From positions 3,960,001 to 4,000,000 of the forward strand of contig AP018794.1 of NCBI GenBank assembly GCA_009731425.1: a stretch of DNA of 40,000 nucleotides, written 5' to 3'. The notes beneath the pieces were generated by a model. The model had not been told where the DNA came from, ran no database searches, and saw only the letters and a program-made list of their open reading frames with translations. Shown here in pieces: positions 27,574 through 35,072 of this stretch (within the stretch, counting starts at the first letter, position 1; every line of letters starts with the position of its first letter). The position numbers and the translations under genes are program-made. This stretch comes from Lachnospiraceae bacterium KM106-2 (GTDB taxonomy: Bacteria; Bacillota; Clostridia; Lachnospirales; Lachnospiraceae).

Positions 27574-28899
27574 ATGAGAATGTATGATTTGATCATGAAG
27601 AAACGTAACGGAGCAGAGTTATCCGAAGTTGAAATTCGTTTCCTCATTACAGAATATGTGGCGGGTAATATACCGGATTATCAGATGTCAGCATTTTTAA
27701 TGGCGGTTTATTATCAAGGTATGACTGATAGAGAGACAACAGTTATGACGGATGCTGTTGCAAGATCCGGTGATATGGTTGATTTATCAGAAATAGAAGG
27801 TATTAAAGTAGATAAACACTCCACTGGAGGCGTTGGCGACAAGACAACACTCATCATCGCTCCAATCGTAGCAGCTTGTGGTGTGAAAGTTGCAAAGATG
27901 TCAGGAAGAGGATTAGGTCATACTGGTGGAACTATCGATAAGATGGAAGCAATTCCTGGCCTTAAGACTTCTTTGACAAGAGAAGAATTTTTCGATGTAG
28001 TAAACAAAACAGGTCTTAGTGTTATTGGTCAATCCGGTAACATTACACCTGCAGATAAGATGCTTTATGCATTAAGAGATGTAACGGCTACCGTTGACAG
28101 TATTCCATTGATCGCAGTATCTATTATGGGTAAAAAGATCGCGGCAGGAAGTGACTGTATTTTATTAGATATTAAAATGGGAAGCGGCGCTTTCATGAAG
28201 ACACTAGATGAGGCAATTGAGTTAGCAAATCGCATGGTTGCCATCGGAGAAGGTGCCGGAAGAAAGACAGTAGCAATGATCACGGATATGGATATTCCGT
28301 TAGGAAATAATATTGGGAATGCACTTGAGGTGATCGAAGCAGTTGATGTATTAAAAGGAAAAGGTCCTGATGACCTAACCGAAGTTTCTCTAAAATTGGC
28401 AGCAAATATGTTATATTTAGCAGGAAAAGGCGAGTTAGATAAATGTCTTCAAATGGCAAAAGACGCTATCAGCAGCGGAGAGGCATTAAAATGTCTCATT
28501 GCCATGGTGGAAGCACAAAGCGGAGATAGTTCTGTTATTTATGACACAAATAAATTTGTTGCTGCATCCTATTCTTATGAAGTAAAAGCAGCGTCTTCTG
28601 GGTATATTATTCATATGAATACAGAAGATTGTGGAATTGCATCTACAATGTTAGGAGCAGGCAGAGAAACAACAGAAAGTATTATTGATTATGCAGCTGG
28701 AATTGTGTTAAACAAGAAAGTTGGAGATTATGTAAATGAAGGTGATACTTTAGCAGTGATGTATGCAAATGATGAATCATTATTTGATGATGCTGCAAAG
28801 CGTTTCTTAGGAGCCATTACCCTTTCCGATTCCAATATTACGAAAGAACCTTTAATTTATGCTCGAGTTGAACAAGGCTCGATAGAAAAATATATTTAA
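27574..28899 (+). CDS. pdp: Pyrimidine-nucleoside phosphorylase
   Basis: This 441-residue enzyme splits uridine, deoxyuridine and thymidine with phosphate into the free base and (deoxy)ribose 1-phosphate. The family signature is present as KVDKHSTGGVGDKTT, with SGRGLGHTGGTIDKMEAIPG shortly after, and it has the three-part build of a helical domain, an alpha/beta domain and a C-terminal domain. It resembles the broad-specificity Bacillus-type enzyme (Pdp) more than a strict thymidine phosphorylase (DeoA), but sequence reading cannot settle the specificity. Its product feeds DeoB, first in the same operon. Confidence 0.95.
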   Translation: MRMYDLIMKKRNGAELSEVEIRFLITEYVAGNIPDYQMSAFLMAVYYQGMTDRETTVMTDAVARSGDMVDLSEIEGIKVDKHSTGGVGDKTTLIIAPIVAACGVKVAKMSGRGLGHTGGTIDKMEAIPGLKTSLTREEFFDVVNKTGLSVIGQSGNITPADKMLYALRDVTATVDSIPLIAVSIMGKKIAAGSDCILLDIKMGSGAFMKTLDEAIELANRMVAIGEGAGRKTVAMITDMDIPLGNNIGNALEVIEAVDVLKGKGPDDLTEVSLKLAANMLYLAGKGELDKCLQMAKDAISSGEALKCLIAMVEAQSGDSSVIYDTNKFVAASYSYEVKAASSGYIIHMNTEDCGIASTMLGAGRETTESIIDYAAGIVLNKKVGDYVNEGDTLAVMYANDESLFDDAAKRFLGAITLSDSNITKEPLIYARVEQGSIEKYI

Positions 28900-28954
28900 A
28901 GGCAGTTACAACATGAGAAGATATTCGTTTGCTTGAACAACTATTGAAATTATT

Positions 28955-29015
28955 AGAGGGAACAGCCTAAAGGCTATTAATCCCTAAATAGAATGATCAA
29001 TCTTGTCAGTGAACT
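28955..29015 (+). promoter_or_regulatory. Leader with two possible hairpins between pdp and the BMP gene
   Basis: The 161-nt gap between pdp and the BMP lipoprotein gene is the longest inside the cluster. AGGGA...AGCC-TAAA-GGCT...TCCCT (28957-28985) can fold into a two-part stem. Next to it GTCAGT-GA-ACTGGC (about 29005-29018) can form a small hairpin. Neither is followed by a T-run, so this is not a standard terminator. It may be an mRNA processing or stabilising site, or part of an unrecognised leader RNA. Confidence 0.35.
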
Positions 29016-29060
29016 GGCAGTTGATATAGAAGTTTATAATGGAAGTACTAGGAGGAAGAA

Positions 29061-30230
29061 ATGAAAAAGAAACTTTTAAGTGTGTTATTAACATTGACAA
29101 TGGTATCTACATTACTTGTAGGATGTGGAACAAAAAACAACGCTGGCAGCAACAACAATGCTGATAAGAACAGCGGAGCAGCACAGAGTGAAGACACTTC
29201 AGACAAAGAACATGCAGGTACAGCGGACAAAGATGGTAAATACGAAATCGCTTTGATCACTGATGTTGGTACAATTGATGATAAGTCCTTTAACCAAGGT
29301 TCTTGGGAAGGTGTAGAGGAATATGCGAAAGCAAATGATGTTTCTTACAAATATTACAAACCAACAGAAAAATCTGATGATGCAATGTTAACTGCAATTA
29401 AATTAGCAGTTAAAGGTGGAGCGAAGGTTGTTGTTTGTCCAGGTTTCTTATTTGAAACTCCTGTATATCAGGCACAAACAATGTATCCTGATGTAACATT
29501 CTTAATCGTAGATGGTGCACCAAAAGATGCAAGTGAAAAAGTAAGCATCGAATCTAACACGCAAGCAATTTATTATGCAGAAGAACAAGCTGGTTACTTA
29601 GCAGGATATGCGGCTGTTAAAGATGGTTACAAAAAATTAGGTTTCATGGGTGGTTTAGCATTACCTGCAGTAGTTCGTTATGGATACGGATTTGTGCAAG
29701 GTGCTGAAGCAGCTGCCAAAGATATGGGACTTAAAGCTGGAGAAGTAACAATTAAATACAACTATGCAGGAACTTTTGAAGCAACTCCTGAAGTAGCAAC
29801 TGCTGCAGCAGCTTGGTACAAAGAAGGTGTTGAAGTTATCTTTGCTTGTGGTGGTGGTGTAGGTAACTCAGTTATGAAATCTGCAGAAACTGCTAAAAAG
29901 AAAGTTATCGGCGTAGATGTTGATCAATCTTCTGAATCAAAAACAGTTATTACTTCAGCAATGAAAAACTTAAAGAAATCAGTATCAGAAGCAATTGCTT
30001 CATACTATGATGGAAAATTCAACGGTGGTAAAGAAGTCGTTCTTGACGCAACTACAAACAGCGTAGAACTTCCAATGGAAACTTCTCAATTTACTAACTT
30101 CACTAAAGAGGATTACGACTCATTATACAAAAAAGTTGTTAACGGTGATGTAAAGATTAAAAAAGATACAGATGCAAAAGATGCAACTGGTCTTGGAACT
30201 TCAATCGTTAAAGTTAACGTTGTTAAATAA
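29061..30230 (+). CDS. BMP-family nucleoside-binding lipoprotein
   Basis: This 389-residue lipid-anchored substrate-binding protein is of the Bmp/PnrA/TmpC family, members of which bind purine and pyrimidine nucleosides. The lipobox LLVGC puts the lipidated Cys at residue 22, followed by an Asn/Ser/Asp-rich tether to about residue 58. The mature domain begins YEIALITDVGTIDDKSFNQG, a family hallmark, and contains VFACGGGVGNSV-like and GVDVDQSS segments of the nucleoside pocket. It serves the importer encoded just upstream, though it is placed after pdp with its own long leader. GGAGGAAG is the ribosome site. Confidence 0.95.
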   Translation: MKKKLLSVLLTLTMVSTLLVGCGTKNNAGSNNNADKNSGAAQSEDTSDKEHAGTADKDGKYEIALITDVGTIDDKSFNQGSWEGVEEYAKANDVSYKYYKPTEKSDDAMLTAIKLAVKGGAKVVVCPGFLFETPVYQAQTMYPDVTFLIVDGAPKDASEKVSIESNTQAIYYAEEQAGYLAGYAAVKDGYKKLGFMGGLALPAVVRYGYGFVQGAEAAAKDMGLKAGEVTIKYNYAGTFEATPEVATAAAAWYKEGVEVIFACGGGVGNSVMKSAETAKKKVIGVDVDQSSESKTVITSAMKNLKKSVSEAIASYYDGKFNGGKEVVLDATTNSVELPMETSQFTNFTKEDYDSLYKKVVNGDVKIKKDTDAKDATGLGTSIVKVNVVK

Positions 30231-30250
30231 TGTGTAACTAAACAAATAAG

Positions 30251-30289
30251 AAAAAAGCCGGCTTAAGTTAACCTTAATTCGGCTTTTTT
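30251..30289 (+). terminator. Intrinsic terminator after the BMP gene
   Basis: AAAAAAGCCG pairs with CGGCTTTTTT, with an inner TTAAG / CTTAA stem. The strong T-run suggests at least partial termination before the membrane protein and regulator genes. The A-run on the other side also allows function in reverse. Confidence 0.88.
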
Positions 30290-30340
30290 CATCACATGCA
30301 TTTCGTGAAATATTGTATTTTGCGAATGGGAGATAGTTTC

Positions 30341-30970
30341 ATGCAATCTAATATGACAAAGAGAATCATTTTAGCGTTAATCGGTATTTTGTTAATTGCT
30401 ATAGGGGTAGCCTTTAATGCGGCAGCCGGATTCGGTAATGATCCAATCGGTATTGTTTACGATGGGGTAAGGAATGCAACTGGATTATCACAGGAACAGT
30501 TAGGATTTGTATCAAACTTTGTAAATATTGCATTGATCGTAGTTTTGTTATTTGTGGGGAGAAAGTATATTCATATCGGAACGTTGATCTATATCCTTCC
30601 GTATGGTGCTTTCGTAACATTAGGAACCAATTTATATTTTGCTATTTTTGGACAAGGTATTTTTATAAATCGCTTAATAGCGGTTGTAATTGGATGCATT
30701 TTCATATATATTGGAGTGGGACTCTATATTACCGTTAATATCGGACTGGACCCGTTTACTGGTGTGGTGATGGTTTTATCGGATTGGTCCCGGTGGGAGT
30801 TTAGAAGAACAAAAATTTGTTTTGATATTGGATTGGTCATATTGGGAACACTCTTAGGCGGAACCTTAGGTGTGATCACATTTATTACGGCATTTACAGC
30901 AGGCCCGAGTATCCAATATTTTTCTAAAGTATTTACCCGCGCATTAAGCGGATGGCTAGAAGGAGAGTAA
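30341..30970 (+). CDS. YczE/YitT-like integral membrane protein
   Basis: This 209-residue protein has about five to six hydrophobic helices and resembles the YczE/YyaS/YitT group, whose transport function is not established. Typical features are an N-terminal helix ending in AAGFGNDPIGIVYDG and a related GLDPFTGVVMVLSD later, which suggests an internal duplication around G-x-DP motifs. ATG 30341 is chosen because GGGAGA (30328-30333) lies 7 nt upstream; ATG 30296 in the same frame starts next to the terminator and has no ribosome site. It lies 7 nt before the Crp/Fnr regulator gene and so is co-expressed with it. Its presence inside a nucleoside cluster hints at base or nucleoside movement, but that is speculation. 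Confidence 0.85.
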   Translation: MQSNMTKRIILALIGILLIAIGVAFNAAAGFGNDPIGIVYDGVRNATGLSQEQLGFVSNFVNIALIVVLLFVGRKYIHIGTLIYILPYGAFVTLGTNLYFAIFGQGIFINRLIAVVIGCIFIYIGVGLYITVNIGLDPFTGVVMVLSDWSRWEFRRTKICFDIGLVILGTLLGGTLGVITFITAFTAGPSIQYFSKVFTRALSGWLEGE

Positions 30971-30977
30971 TTCATAA

Positions 30978-31703
30978 ATGGAGCAACAGACGATAGACCG
31001 AGTCTTGTCCTTGATTAAAGAAGCAAAAGGCGAAGAAAAAGGTTATTTAGAAGGATATCTGACCAATGCTCCGGTATGGCTTTTAGAATCATTTCATATT
31101 GTTAACATGGAAGCAGGAACTGTTTTTATAAGAGAGAATGCAGATGTGGATTTTGTATATATTCTCATTGAAGGAAAAGTGAAAGCGATCGATTATCGTG
31201 TGTTTGGAATCACATATGATTATATGTGGTGGGATGCCGTAAAATCATTCGGTGCCATGGAAGTAATCCTTGATGTTGATAAATACAAGACAACGCTTCA
31301 GACAGTTACGCATTGTAAGATGTTAGTGATATCTCGAAAGAAATTTGATAACTGGATGAAGAGTGATATTAATGCATTAAAGATAGAATCTAAGATGATG
31401 GTATCCTATTTATTAGAGCAGGCCCGAAGAGAACGAATTTTCTTATTTATGCAAGGAACAGATCGAGTTGCTTATCTGTTGACACAGTTATATGAAGAAC
31501 GAGGAAATGAAAAGAAGTGTAGTCTGAAATGGACCAGACAGGAACTTTCAGATTGTACCGGATTATGTGTAAAAACGATTAATCGATCAATTGCGAAATT
31601 ATCCGAAGACGGATACCTTAGCAGAGATGGTAATAAAATTATCATTACTGAGGAACAATATTCGGAAATGAAGAGATTTATTGCTCAAAAGATCGATCAA
31701 TAA
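30978..31703 (+). CDS. Crp/Fnr-family transcriptional regulator
   Basis: This 241-residue regulator has an N-terminal cyclic-nucleotide-binding-like beta-roll (about 35-125) and a C-terminal winged helix (about 183-228) with SDCTGLCVKTINRSIAKL as the turn and recognition helix. The phosphate-binding cassette of true cAMP receptors is not visible, and the N-terminal Cys cluster of FNR is absent, so the effector is unknown. Between the membrane protein and deoD genes, it is a good candidate for the regulator of the nucleoside cluster. Its possible site is the dyad upstream of deoB. AGGAGAG upstream of the ATG is spaced a little long (12 nt). Confidence 0.92.
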   Translation: MEQQTIDRVLSLIKEAKGEEKGYLEGYLTNAPVWLLESFHIVNMEAGTVFIRENADVDFVYILIEGKVKAIDYRVFGITYDYMWWDAVKSFGAMEVILDVDKYKTTLQTVTHCKMLVISRKKFDNWMKSDINALKIESKMMVSYLLEQARRERIFLFMQGTDRVAYLLTQLYEERGNEKKCSLKWTRQELSDCTGLCVKTINRSIAKLSEDGYLSRDGNKIIITEEQYSEMKRFIAQKIDQ

Positions 31704-31732
31704 TAAAATGATAAACAAAAGGAGATTTGATT

Positions 31733-32449
31733 ATGGGAAGTACACCAACAGCTCACAACGCAGCAAAAGTAGGAGATATTGCTAAGACAGTATTAATGCC
31801 AGGAGATCCATTAAGAGCAAAATATATTGCAGAAACTTATTTAGAAGATGTAACATGTTTTAATACAGTAAGAAATATGTTCGGATATACAGGAACTTAC
31901 AAGGGAGTTAAAATCTCTGTTATGGGTAGCGGTATGGGTATGCCATCTATCGGAATCTACTCTTATGAACTATATAACTTCTATGAAGTTGATAATATCG
32001 TTCGTATTGGTTCTGCTGGTGCATTAAGTGATGACTTAAATACAATGGATGTTATCATTGGTATGGGTGCATGTACAGATTCTAATTATGCAGCACAATA
32101 TGGTTTACCAGGAACTTATGCTCCAACTGCAAGCTATGAATTATTAAGTAAAGCAGTTAAAGCAGCAGATAAGCTTGGAACAAAGGTTACAGTAGGTAAT
32201 ACTTTATCTTCAGATTGTTTTTATAATGCAAATGAAAAAGCAAATGATCTTTGGAAGAGCATGGGTATCTTAGCAATCGAAATGGAAGCAGCTGCTTTAT
32301 ATATGAATGCTGCAAAAGCTGGTAAGAATGCGCTTACTATTTTAACAATTTCAGATCATTTATATAAAAATCAATGGTTAACGCCAGAAGAACGTCAGAC
32401 TGGTTTCGCAAATATGATGGAAATCGCTCTTAACATGTTCGTTGAATAA
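31733..32449 (+). CDS. deoD: Purine-nucleoside phosphorylase, DeoD type
   Basis: This 238-residue cytoplasmic enzyme splits inosine, guanosine, adenosine and their deoxy forms with phosphate into base and pentose 1-phosphate. Motifs of the hexameric DeoD class are clear: MPGDPLRAKYIAE (phosphate site), GSGMGMPSIGIYSYEL, RIGSAGAL and the base/sugar-binding IEMEAAALY. The catalytic Asp is in TISDHLY. ATG 31733 follows AAAGGAGA at good spacing; TTG 31727 lies too close to it. With DeoB and Pdp it completes salvage of both nucleoside classes. Confidence 0.96.
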   Translation: MGSTPTAHNAAKVGDIAKTVLMPGDPLRAKYIAETYLEDVTCFNTVRNMFGYTGTYKGVKISVMGSGMGMPSIGIYSYELYNFYEVDNIVRIGSAGALSDDLNTMDVIIGMGACTDSNYAAQYGLPGTYAPTASYELLSKAVKAADKLGTKVTVGNTLSSDCFYNANEKANDLWKSMGILAIEMEAAALYMNAAKAGKNALTILTISDHLYKNQWLTPEERQTGFANMMEIALNMFVE

Positions 32450-32464
32450 TCATTTAAAAAATGG

Positions 32465-32500
32465 AAAGCATCTTGTCTAATAAGACAAGGTGCTTTTTTT
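32465..32500 (+). terminator. Intrinsic terminator of the nucleoside cluster
   Basis: AAAGCATCTTGTCT pairs with AGACAAGGTGCTTT (one G-U pair) over an AATA loop, followed by a T-run. It closes the salvage cluster after deoD. Confidence 0.92.
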
Positions 32501-32595
32501 ATAGGAAGATAGGAGTTAAATGGAAGCTATCGATAATAGAAAGGCTATGGTACAATAAAGGATAGAAGTTTGATAAAGGAGAGGGAGGAGTAGCT

Positions 32596-33276
32596 ATGAG
32601 ACTCTTAATTGTAGAAGATGATGCAGTCATTGCAGCAGGAATTGAATATTCATTACAACAGGAAGGGTTTACTGTTACGATTGCAAATTCAGTAGCAAGT
32701 GCGAGAGAGCAGATGAAACAGATTCCTTTTGATTTTTATTTACTTGATCTATCCCTTCCAGATGGAACCGGCTATGAGATTTGTAAAGAAGCAAAAAAGA
32801 TGGGTGATGTTCCGGTAATTTTTCTAACGGCGGTAGATGATGAAGGAAATGTAGTAATGGGATTAGATATGGGAGCAGATGACTATATTACAAAGCCATT
32901 TCGTATTAGAGAATTAGTCTCTAGAATTAAGTCGGTATTGCGACGATATGGAAAGAGTTCGCAGGTGGAGACAAAAGTTCAAATAGGAACGATAGAAGTA
33001 TTTTTAAATGAGGCAAAAGTATACAAGGAGAAGCAAGAGGTGATCCTGACAGCGATGGAGTATCGATTGTTGCTCGTGTTTATTAAAAATATAGGAAAAG
33101 TTTTATCCAGGAATCAATTATTGGAAGGAATCTGGGATGTAACAGGCGATTTTGTCAATGATAATACGCTTACCGTTTATATTAAACGTCTGCGCGAGAA
33201 GTTAGAAGAAGACCCACAGAATCCAACCGTCATTAAGACGGTAAGAGGATTGGGTTACATTATGGAGAAACAATAA
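32596..33276 (+). CDS. OmpR-family response regulator
   Basis: This 226-residue regulator has a receiver domain with the acidic pocket EDD at residues 7-9, the phosphorylatable Asp51 in FYLLDLSLPDG and Lys100 in DDYITKPF. The winged-helix domain (about 130-224) has NTLTVYIKRLREKLEEDP and IKTVRGLGYIM, typical of the class. The start is set by GGGAGGAG upstream. It is 1 nt from the kinase gene. It probably controls the ABC transporter genes downstream through phased repeats in front of them. Confidence 0.95.
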   Translation: MRLLIVEDDAVIAAGIEYSLQQEGFTVTIANSVASAREQMKQIPFDFYLLDLSLPDGTGYEICKEAKKMGDVPVIFLTAVDDEGNVVMGLDMGADDYITKPFRIRELVSRIKSVLRRYGKSSQVETKVQIGTIEVFLNEAKVYKEKQEVILTAMEYRLLLVFIKNIGKVLSRNQLLEGIWDVTGDFVNDNTLTVYIKRLREKLEEDPQNPTVIKTVRGLGYIMEKQ

Positions 33277-33277
33277 T

Positions 33278-34270
33278 ATGCTGAAAAATAAAGAATTTGT
33301 AATGAGTGTAATGCTTCAGGTTATCGTATTACTGATCTTGGTAGTACTTTTACGAGTTCATATTGTAGACTCGATTTATATTGTACTGCTTGGTGGCGTG
33401 GTGATGATCGGGATTCATATCTGGTATACGAGAAGACGATACCAGGAGATGAAAAAATTAACGGAGTATATTAGTAGTTTTCAATATGGTAAGGAGAGCT
33501 TGGATCTTCTGGATAATAGAGAAGGAGAACTTAGCATTTTAAAGAATCAGTTGTATAAAATGTGTTTGACACTTCTTCATCAGAAGGAATTATTAAAGAG
33601 GGACAAGATATTCTTAGCCAATGCGATCTCGGATATCTCTCATCAGTTAAAGACGCCGCTTACTTCCATTACTGTAATGGCAGATTTGTTAGAGCAGCAG
33701 GAGTTATCCGAAGAAAAGCGAAAAGAGTTCACGAGAAATATATTAAATAGTCTGGACCGGATGCGATGGCTGATCCAGTCGTTATTAAAGATAGCGAAGC
33801 TGGATGCAGGGAGCGTTACATTTCGGGAAGACAGCGTGAATATCAAGCGATTACTAGAGAAAGCGTGTAATAGTTTCTTGGTACAGATGGACGTTAATGA
33901 TCAAACACTAACCATTGAGGGGGATGAGAACTTATCACTCATCTGCGATCAAGCGTGGACATTAGAGGCGATCAGTAATATTGTGAAGAATTGTATCGAG
34001 CATACAAAAGTGGGCGGTAGTATTACTATTTCCTATTCTGATAATCATCTTTATACCTTAATAGAAATTGCGGATACCGGAGTTGGAATCCAACAAGAAG
34101 ATCTGCCTCATATCTTTGAACGATTTTATCGAGGAAAGAATGCAAGTACAGATAGTGTGGGGATTGGACTGGCTTTATCAAAGAGTATCATAGTAGAACA
34201 AAAGGGCGCTATCGAGGTAGAGAGTACCCCTGAAGTAGGAAGTAAATTTAGACTGAAGTTTTATCGATAG
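33278..34270 (+). CDS. Intramembrane-sensing histidine kinase (BceS-like)
   Basis: This 330-residue kinase has two membrane helices (about 9-26 and 32-51) joined by only about six residues, so there is no extracellular sensor domain. That build is typical of kinases that sense through a partner ABC transporter. The dimerisation box ISDISHQLKTPL contains the phospho-acceptor His122. The ATP-binding part shows NIVKNCIEHT (N-box), ADTGVGIQ (G1), FERFYRG (F-box) and GIGLALSKSI (G2). A likely stimulus is a cell-envelope peptide antibiotic, judged from the transporter next door. Confidence 0.93.
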   Translation: MLKNKEFVMSVMLQVIVLLILVVLLRVHIVDSIYIVLLGGVVMIGIHIWYTRRRYQEMKKLTEYISSFQYGKESLDLLDNREGELSILKNQLYKMCLTLLHQKELLKRDKIFLANAISDISHQLKTPLTSITVMADLLEQQELSEEKRKEFTRNILNSLDRMRWLIQSLLKIAKLDAGSVTFREDSVNIKRLLEKACNSFLVQMDVNDQTLTIEGDENLSLICDQAWTLEAISNIVKNCIEHTKVGGSITISYSDNHLYTLIEIADTGVGIQQEDLPHIFERFYRGKNASTDSVGIGLALSKSIIVEQKGAIEVESTPEVGSKFRLKFYR

Positions 34271-34288
34271 ATCTATGGTGACGATTTT

Positions 34289-34332
34289 GTCATAATGGTA
34301 GTCACTTTTCAGTCATGTTGCCATGATACACT
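34289..34332 (+). promoter_or_regulatory. Transporter promoter with three 11-bp-spaced repeats
   Basis: TGTCAT (34289), AGTCAC (34300) and AGTCAT (34311) start exactly 11 bp apart, about one helical turn, as expected for OmpR-family regulators that bind in tandem. TACACT at 34327-34332 is a possible -10 box; the last repeats occupy the place of its -35 hexamer. The regulator at 32596-33276 is the probable binder. This promoter would let the transporter be induced separately from the kinase/regulator genes. Confidence 0.6.
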
Positions 34333-34369
34333 GTAGATAGTAAAAAACAGGAGAGAATAGGGAGGCAAT

Positions 34370-35071
34370 ATGGAAATCTTAAAAGTTGAAAAGTTATGTA
34401 AAGTATATGGAGAAGGTGAGACGGCAGTAAAGGCATTGGATAATGTCTCATTTTCTGTTAACAAAGGAGAATTTGTTGCAATCATCGGACCATCTGGTTC
34501 AGGGAAATCTACTTTGTTACATTTACTTGGAGGCGTTGATCAACCTACTAGTGGAAAAGTATTTATTGATAATACGGACATTTATGATTTAAATGAGACG
34601 AAATTAGCAATCTTCCGTCGTCGTCAGATCGGTTTGATCTATCAATTCTATAATCTCATTCCAGTTCTAGATGTGACAGAGAATATTACTTTACCACTGT
34701 TATTAGATAATCGTAAGGTGAACAAAGAACAGTTTCAAGAGATCATTTCTACCTTAGGTTTAGAGAAGAGATTAGATCATTTACCAAATCAGCTTTCGGG
34801 CGGACAGCAGCAGAGAGTATCCATCGGAAGAGCAATGATCACAAATCCCGCTATTATTATGGCGGATGAGCCAACGGGAAATTTGGATCGTAAAACAGGC
34901 AAAGAGATCATGGAATTATTACGAGTTGCTAACGAGATCTACAAGGAGACATTAATTGTGATTACTCATGATGAAAGTATTGCACTTCAAGCGGACCGTA
35001 TTATTACGATTGAAGATGGTAAGCTTGCTAAAGATGAAGTAATCCGAAGTCGCGTGGTGGGGGTAAACTAA
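34370..35071 (+). CDS. ABC transporter ATPase (BceA/MacB/LolD class)
   Basis: This 233-residue ATPase has Walker A GPSGSGKST (residues 40-48), the Q-loop in YQFYNLIP, signature LSGGQ (142-146), Walker B AIIMADE (to 167) and the switch His200. The overall pattern is that of ATPases that pair with FtsX-type permeases in mechanotransmission transporters. It drives the permease encoded 1 nt downstream. It is placed behind its own regulated promoter and an AGGGAGG ribosome site. Confidence 0.96.
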   Translation: MEILKVEKLCKVYGEGETAVKALDNVSFSVNKGEFVAIIGPSGSGKSTLLHLLGGVDQPTSGKVFIDNTDIYDLNETKLAIFRRRQIGLIYQFYNLIPVLDVTENITLPLLLDNRKVNKEQFQEIISTLGLEKRLDHLPNQLSGGQQQRVSIGRAMITNPAIIMADEPTGNLDRKTGKEIMELLRVANEIYKETLIVITHDESIALQADRIITIEDGKLAKDEVIRSRVVGVN

Positions 35072-35072
35072 T

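Noticed and set aside
30296..30340. ATG 30296 as start of the YczE-like protein
   Set aside because: It would begin within a few bases of the terminator T-run and has no ribosome site, whereas ATG 30341 has GGGAGA 7 nt upstream.
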